Positions 5,227 to 8,481 of a stretch of 8,481 bases of DNA are shown piece by piece. The stretch lies in assembly GCA_934157205.1 (NCBI GenBank), contig CAKPHJ010000038.1, positions 1-8,481 on the forward strand, in the 5' to 3' direction. The notes under the pieces were generated by a model, which ran no database searches, was not told where the DNA came from, and worked only from the letters and a program-made list of their open reading frames with translations. A program made the position numbers and the translations under genes. Every line of letters begins with the position of its first letter. Positions within the stretch are counted from its first letter, which is position 1. Origin of the DNA: an uncultured Clostridia bacterium (GTDB lineage: Bacteria > Bacillota > Clostridia > TANB77 > CAG-508).

Positions 5227-5712
5227 TTATAATATATCTTCTGGTTTTTTACCTCTTTTTTTAGCAACTGTTTCTAATGTTTGCATAGATTTTAAACCTT
5301 CAATTGTAGCATAAACAACATTTCTTGGGTTATTAGTTCCAATAACTTTAGTTCTTATGTTTTTATATCCAGCAAGTTCCATTACAGGTCTAACACTTCC
5401 TCCTGCAATTATACCAGTACCAACTGCAGCTGGTTTTAACATAACTTTTGCACTACCAAATGTTCCTACATATTCATGAGGTACAGTTGTATTTACTATT
5501 GGCACTTCTACTAAGTTCTTTTTAGCTTCTTGAATTGCTTTCTTAATAGCATCTGGAACTTCAGCAGCTTTACCATTTCCAACTCCTACATGTCCATTTT
5601 CGTCACCTACAACAACTACTGCACTAAATCTAAAAGTTCTACCACCTTTTACAACTTTAGCAACTCTGTTTATAGCAACTACTTTTTCTTTTAATTCATT
5701 TTTTTCTTCCAT
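5227..5712 (-). CDS. rpsE: 30S ribosomal protein S5 (uS5)
   Basis: S5 lies near the mRNA entrance of the 30S subunit with S3 and S4 and affects decoding accuracy. The protein is 161 residues, normal for the family. The N-terminal S5 domain (about 6-70) contains RVAKVVKGGRTFRFSAVVVV (16-35), GHVGVGNGKAAEVPDAIKKA (40-59). The C-terminal domain carries GTGIIAGGSVRPVMELAG (98-115) and NPRNVVYATIEGL (128-140). The ATG at 5712 has GGAGG about 14 bases upstream, longer than ideal, but no other start codon lies in frame between site and ATG. It follows rplR by 35 bases. Confidence 0.98.
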   Translation of the reverse strand: MEEKNELKEKVVAINRVAKVVKGGRTFRFSAVVVVGDENGHVGVGNGKAAEVPDAIKKAIQEAKKNLVEVPIVNTTVPHEYVGTFGSAKVMLKPAAVGTGIIAGGSVRPVMELAGYKNIRTKVIGTNNPRNVVYATIEGLKSMQTLETVAKKRGKKPEDIL

Positions 5713-5747
5713 AAGGTTTTTTGCTTCCTCCTTCTTAATATATTTTG

Positions 5748-6107
5748 TTAGAATTTTAAACCGCCTTCTCTAGCAGCTTCTGCTAATTCTTTTACAACAC
5801 CATGATAAATATATCCACCACGGTCAAATACAACAGTATCAATTTTTTTATCTAATGCTTTTTTTGCAATTAAAGCTCCTAATTCTTTAGCTGCGACTTT
5901 ATTAGCATATTTTGTTTTTACGTCTTTATCTAATGTTGAAGCTGAAACTAAAGTGTTTCCTTTAACATCATCGATAACTTGTACATATAAATTACTATTG
6001 CTTCTATATATACATAATCTTGGTCTTTCAGCTGTTCCAGATATTTTTCTTCTAACACGAATATGTCTTCTTGTTCTTTCCATTTTTCTATCTGTTTTCT
6101 TAACCAT
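5748..6107 (-). CDS. rplR: 50S ribosomal protein L18 (uL18)
   Basis: L18 binds 5S rRNA together with L5 and attaches it to the central protuberance. The protein is 119 residues, normal. The basic N-terminus (KMERTRRHIRVRRKISGT, 8-25) leads into ERPRLCIYRSNSNLYVQVID (27-46), the L18 signature, and the C-terminus ends in FDRGGYIYHGVVKELAEAAREGG, where the FDRGG block and the AAREGGLKF ending are characteristic. The ATG start at 6107 has GGGAG about 7 bases upstream. A 149-base structured gap separates it from rplF, which is unusual inside this cluster. Confidence 0.97.
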   Translation of the reverse strand: MVKKTDRKMERTRRHIRVRRKISGTAERPRLCIYRSNSNLYVQVIDDVKGNTLVSASTLDKDVKTKYANKVAAKELGALIAKKALDKKIDTVVFDRGGYIYHGVVKELAEAAREGGLKF

Positions 6108-6179
6108 CTTTATTCTCCCTTCTTTAAATTCGAATTTTTTATACTTATGTAATTTTAATTTGTATTGCTTTTTTATAAA

Positions 6180-6224
6180 TTAAACAGACCAAAAGCCGTA
6201 CTTTTGTACATTAAGTCTGATTAA
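6180..6224 (-). promoter_or_regulatory. Candidate RNA structure in the rplF-rplR gap
   Basis: In the mRNA, TTAA-U-CAGAC pairs with GUCUG-U-UUAA (one U-U mismatch), and CAAAAG/CUUUUG (6201-6206 and 6190-6195) stacks directly on the 3' side around a 5-base loop, leaving an 8-base bulge on the 5' side. An alternative inner pairing, GTAC-AAAA-GTAC, competes with it. A six-base A run rather than a U run follows downstream, so it is not a terminator. The other parts of the 149-base gap are AT-rich, without a convincing promoter or small gene. Function is unknown; a leader controlling rplR-rpsE-rplO translation is one possibility. Confidence 0.45.
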
Positions 6225-6256
6225 TGAAACAAAAATGTGCAAAATATCAATTAAAA

Positions 6257-6793
6257 TTATTTACCAGTTTTACCTTCTTTACGTCTAATAACTTCATCAG
6301 CATATTTAATACCTTTACCTCTATATACTTCTGGTGGTCTTTTTGTTCTTATAACAGCTGCAGTTTGACCAACTAATTCTTTATCAATTCCTTTAACAAT
6401 TATTGTATTAGGATTTGGAACATCAAAAGTAATACCAGCAGGTGCTTCAAATATAACTGGATGTGAATAACCTAAAGTTAAATTTAAGTCATTTCCTTGT
6501 TTTGCAACTCTGTATCCAACACCATTTATTTGTAATTCTTTGCTATATTCATGAGTTACACCAATTATCATATTATTTATTAAAGTTCTTGTTAAACCAT
6601 GTAAACTTCTATTTTTAGGTTCATCATTTTTTCTTGTAACATTTATTTCATTTCCATTCATCTCTACAGAAATATTTTCATGTATTTCTCTTTCTAATGT
6701 ACCTTTTGGACCTGTTACAGTTATTTTGTGTCCATCAATTTTTACTTGAACTTCTGATGGTACTGTAATAGATTTGTTTCCTATTCTTGACAT
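6257..6793 (-). CDS. rplF: 50S ribosomal protein L6 (uL6)
   Basis: L6 binds the sarcin-ricin region and helix 97 of 23S rRNA near the factor-binding site. The protein is 178 residues, normal, with two tandem L6 domains (about 10-82 and 90-165). The start MSRIGNKSITVP, the segment LHGLTRTLINNMIIGV (64-79), GVGYRV (91-96) and the signature PPEVYRGKGIKYADEVIRRK (153-172) identify it. The ATG start at 6793 has a strong GGAGG 9 or so bases upstream. It lies 28 bases after rpsH. Confidence 0.98.
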   Translation of the reverse strand: MSRIGNKSITVPSEVQVKIDGHKITVTGPKGTLEREIHENISVEMNGNEINVTRKNDEPKNRSLHGLTRTLINNMIIGVTHEYSKELQINGVGYRVAKQGNDLNLTLGYSHPVIFEAPAGITFDVPNPNTIIVKGIDKELVGQTAAVIRTKRPPEVYRGKGIKYADEVIRRKEGKTGK

Positions 6794-6821
6794 TTTTTTC
6801 CCTCCTTTTTGTTATGTTATA

Positions 6822-7220
6822 TTACCATACATATGCTAAAACTTCTCCACCAACACCTAAAGCTCTTGCATCTTTATCTGTTTTTAAACCTTTTGATGTT
6901 GATATAATTGCTATACCTAAACCATTTAATACTTTTGGTAATTCTTCTTTTGAAGCATATACTCTTAAACCTGGTTTACTAATTCTTTTTAAACCATCAA
7001 TTACTCTATTTCCTTTTTCATCATATTTTAAAGTAATTCTAATAACACCTTGAGTATTATCTTTTATTTCTTCAAAAGATTTTATATATCCTTCATCACA
7101 TAAAATTTTAGCTATTCCTAATTTCATATTTGATGCAGGAATATCAACTGTTTTATGTTTTGAACTATTTGCATTTCTTATTCTTGTTAACATATCTGCT
7201 ATTGGATCTGTAATATTCAA
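6822..7220 (-). CDS. rpsH: 30S ribosomal protein S8 (uS8)
   Basis: S8 binds helix 21 of 16S rRNA, organises the central domain, and in E. coli represses the spc operon through the rplX-rplE region. The protein is 132 residues, normal. It starts ITDPIADMLTRIRNAN (3-18), the family N-terminus, and has GLRVYASKEELPKVLNGLGI (84-103), then IISTSKG (105-111) and LGVGGEVLAYVW (121-132), the RNA-binding C-terminal part. The start codon is TTG at 7220; GGAGG lies 8 bases upstream (7229-7233) and no in-frame ATG occurs before residue 10, which would remove conserved residues. It follows rpsN by 42 bases. Confidence 0.97.
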   Translation of the reverse strand: MNITDPIADMLTRIRNANSSKHKTVDIPASNMKLGIAKILCDEGYIKSFEEIKDNTQGVIRITLKYDEKGNRVIDGLKRISKPGLRVYASKEELPKVLNGLGIAIISTSKGLKTDKDARALGVGGEVLAYVW

Positions 7221-7228
7221 CTCTAGTT

Positions 7229-7233
7229 CCTCC
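7229..7233 (-). promoter_or_regulatory. Ribosome binding site of rpsH
   Basis: GGAGG (within AAGGAGGAA) at 8 bases from the TTG codon at 7220. It fixes the start at TTG and excludes the internal ATG at residue 10. Confidence 0.8.
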
Positions 7234-7262
7234 TTTTCTTTTTTATTGTATAAATCTCTATT

Positions 7263-7448
7263 TTACCAGCTTGCTTTTTTTACACCAGGAATTTCTCCCT
7301 TATGAGCTAACTCTCTAAAACAAACACGGCATATTCCATATTTTCTGATATATGCATGTGGTCTTCCACATATTTTACATCTATTATATTCTCTTGTTTT
7401 ATATTTTTGTGGCCTTGCTTGTTTAACTTTCATAGATTTTTTAGCCAT
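7263..7448 (-). CDS. rpsN: 30S ribosomal protein S14, zinc-binding type Z (uS14)
   Basis: S14 sits in the head of the 30S subunit and is needed for its final assembly. The protein is 61 residues, the short type Z form found in Bacillota, in contrast to the roughly 100-residue zinc-free form. Cys24, Cys27, Cys40 and Cys43 (CKIC and CRVC) form the zinc site, and the C-terminus ELAHKGEIPGVKKASW (46-61) is diagnostic. Zinc-starved Bacillota often keep a second, zinc-independent copy elsewhere; none is in this window. The ATG start at 7448 has AAGGAG about 7 bases upstream. It lies between rplE and rpsH, the standard position. Confidence 0.98.
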   Translation of the reverse strand: MAKKSMKVKQARPQKYKTREYNRCKICGRPHAYIRKYGICRVCFRELAHKGEIPGVKKASW

Positions 7449-7476
7449 AATTCTGCTCCTTTCTTTTTAGATAAAA

Positions 7477-8016
7477 TTAGTTTTTGAAAGGCATTCCTAA
7501 TAATTTCAACAACTCTTTAGATTCTTCATCTGTTTTTGATGTTGTTACAAATATAATATCCATACCTCTTAATCTATCTACTTTATCATATTCGATTTCA
7601 GGGAATATTAATTGTTCTTTTACTCCCATAGAGTAATTTCCTCTACCATCAAAAGAATTACCAGAAACTCCTCTAAAATCTCTAACTCTTGGAAGTGCTA
7701 CATTAAATAATTTGTATGCAAAATCATACATTTTATCTGCTCTTAAAGTTACTTTGCAACCTATATTAGCACCTTCTCTTAATTTAAATGCTGCAATTGA
7801 TTTTTTTGCTTTAGTTACAACTGGTTTTTGACCTGTAATTTGCATTAAATCGTTCATTGCATTTTCTAATGATTTAGGATTTTCTTTTAAATCTCCTAAA
7901 CCTATATTAATTACTATTTTATCAAGTTTTGGAACTTGCATAATTGATTTATAATTAAATTTTTTCATTAATGCTGGAACTACTTCTTTTTCATATTGTT
8001 CTCTTAATTTTTCCAT
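7477..8016 (-). CDS. rplE: 50S ribosomal protein L5 (uL5)
   Basis: L5 binds 5S rRNA, belongs to the central protuberance, and contacts P-site tRNA and S13. The protein is 179 residues, the normal length. It shows VPKLDKIVINIGLGD (28-42), QITGQKPVVTKAKKSIAAFK (59-78), REGANIGCKVTLR (80-92) and LPRVRDFRGVSGNSFDGRGN (108-127), the family signature. The ATG at 8016 has GGAGG about 11 bases upstream. It follows rplX by only 20 bases. Confidence 0.98.
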   Translation of the reverse strand: MEKLREQYEKEVVPALMKKFNYKSIMQVPKLDKIVINIGLGDLKENPKSLENAMNDLMQITGQKPVVTKAKKSIAAFKLREGANIGCKVTLRADKMYDFAYKLFNVALPRVRDFRGVSGNSFDGRGNYSMGVKEQLIFPEIEYDKVDRLRGMDIIFVTTSKTDEESKELLKLLGMPFKN

Positions 8017-8036
8017 TATGTATTATTCCTCCTTTC

Positions 8037-8345
8037 TTATTTCAATTTCGCACCGCATTTTTTACAAATACGTACTTTTTTATCTTTTTCTATACTATAT
8101 CCAACTTTTGTAGCCTTTCCACATTTTGCACATACCACATTTGCTTTTGCACTTGGTATAGCACATTCTACAGAAATAATGCCACTTTCGTCGTTTTGTT
8201 TTCTAGCTTTAACATGTTTTTTTCTAACATTGATTCCTTTAACAACTATTTTATCATCTTTAGGAATAACTTCTAAAACTTCTCCTGTTTTTCCTTTGTC
8301 ATTTCCAGATAAAATTTGAACATTGTCTCCTTTTTTTATTCTCAT
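8037..8345 (-). CDS. rplX: 50S ribosomal protein L24 (uL24), zinc-ribbon type
   Basis: L24 initiates 50S assembly by binding the 5' end of 23S rRNA and sits near the peptide exit. The protein is 102 residues, normal. The KOW motif is near the N-terminus (MRIKKGDNVQILSGNDKGKTG, about 4-30), with NVRKKHVKAR (39-48) after it. The C-terminal part carries two knuckles, Cys72/Cys75 and Cys94/Cys97 (CAKC, CKKC), probably a zinc ribbon; many family members keep only part of these cysteines. The ATG start at 8345 has GGAGG 10 bases upstream. The 67-base gap to rplN holds a small AT-rich hairpin (8395-8414, 7-bp arms). Confidence 0.97.
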   Translation of the reverse strand: MRIKKGDNVQILSGNDKGKTGEVLEVIPKDDKIVVKGINVRKKHVKARKQNDESGIISVECAIPSAKANVVCAKCGKATKVGYSIEKDKKVRICKKCGAKLK

Positions 8346-8412
8346 CAGAGCTTAGCCTCCTTTTCTTATTTTTGTTTCGCTTTCTCCAATTCCTAAAATA
8401 ACTTAATTTATT

Positions 8413-8481
8413 TTAAAGTACTTCTGGAGCTAGAGATAATATTTTCATATAATCTTTTTCTCTTAATTCTCTTGCAACTGG
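8413..8481 (-). CDS. rplN: 50S ribosomal protein L14 (uL14), 3' end only
   Basis: The right edge contains the last 22 codons and stop of a gene read leftwards, ending PVARELREKDYMKILSLAPEVL. This is the conserved C-terminus of L14, which binds 23S rRNA next to L19 at an intersubunit bridge. rplN directly upstream of rplX is the standard order. The start and most of the protein lie beyond the window. Confidence 0.93.
   Translation of the reverse strand, partial: PVARELREKDYMKILSLAPEVL

Noticed and set aside
6170..6214. Possible 12-codon leader peptide in the rplF-rplR gap (from ATG at about 6212)
   Set aside because: There is no Shine-Dalgarno sequence before it and it lies inside the inverted repeat; nothing distinguishes it from chance.
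6787..7053. 88-codon plus-strand open frame
   Set aside because: It is the reverse strand of rpsH, a gene clearly supported by conserved motifs; no start signal is visible.
7971..8276. 101-codon plus-strand open frame
   Set aside because: It is antisense to rplE and rplX and rich in Phe, Tyr and Cys, typical of a shadow frame.
1..8481. Alternative genetic code with TGA read as Trp
   Set aside because: All genes are intact under the standard bacterial code and tryptophans checked are TGG; the absence of TGA stops is explained by AT bias towards TAA.
1..8481. A new accessory or defence system
   Set aside because: Every coding frame of substance is a housekeeping gene in standard order; there is no mobile element, repeat array or unrecognised gene.

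Overview
The window is a segment of the bacterial S10-spc-alpha ribosomal protein supercluster. Every gene lies on the minus strand, so transcription runs from position 8481 towards position 1. The order, in transcription direction, is rplN (3' end only), rplX, rplE, rpsN, rpsH, rplF, rplR, rpsE, rplO, secY, adk, map, infA, rpmJ, rpsM, rpsK and rpsD (5' part only). The sequence is very AT-rich, nearly all stops are TAA, and Shine-Dalgarno sites of the AAGGAGG type are strong. S14, S4 and L36 are all in their zinc-binding forms, and adenylate kinase has a zinc-finger lid. This suggests a low-GC Bacillota, most likely a clostridial lineage, since rpsD sits inside the alpha cluster (in Bacillus it is elsewhere). 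The species cannot be named from this window.

Layout: 8481-4749 is the spc part (L14, L24, L5, S14, S8, L6, L18, S5, L15). rpmD (L30), which usually lies between rpsE and rplO, is missing; only 43 bases separate those two genes. 4748-1796 holds secY, adk and map: the translocon channel, adenylate kinase and methionine aminopeptidase. 1735-1 holds infA, rpmJ, rpsM, rpsK and rpsD, the alpha part; rpoA and rplQ would be expected beyond the left edge. A textbook sigma-A promoter (TTGACA, 17 bases, TATAAT) lies in the last codons of map and could drive infA and everything downstream of it.

Most genes are separated by 0-70 bases. Three gaps are longer: rplF-rplR (149 bases), secY-adk (170) and rpmJ-rpsM (179). 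Each contains a clear inverted repeat that could fold in the mRNA but lacks a good U-tract, so these are candidates for regulatory leaders or RNA-processing sites rather than simple terminators. No gene-free stretch exceeds 300 bases.

The genes make one coherent set: components of both ribosomal subunits, an initiation factor, the membrane channel for nascent proteins, the enzyme that trims their N-terminal methionine, and a nucleotide kinase. I see no mobile element, CRISPR array, tRNA, rRNA or accessory system. The points of interest are regulatory (promoter, structured gaps, four TTG starts) and the missing rpmD, not a new gene system.
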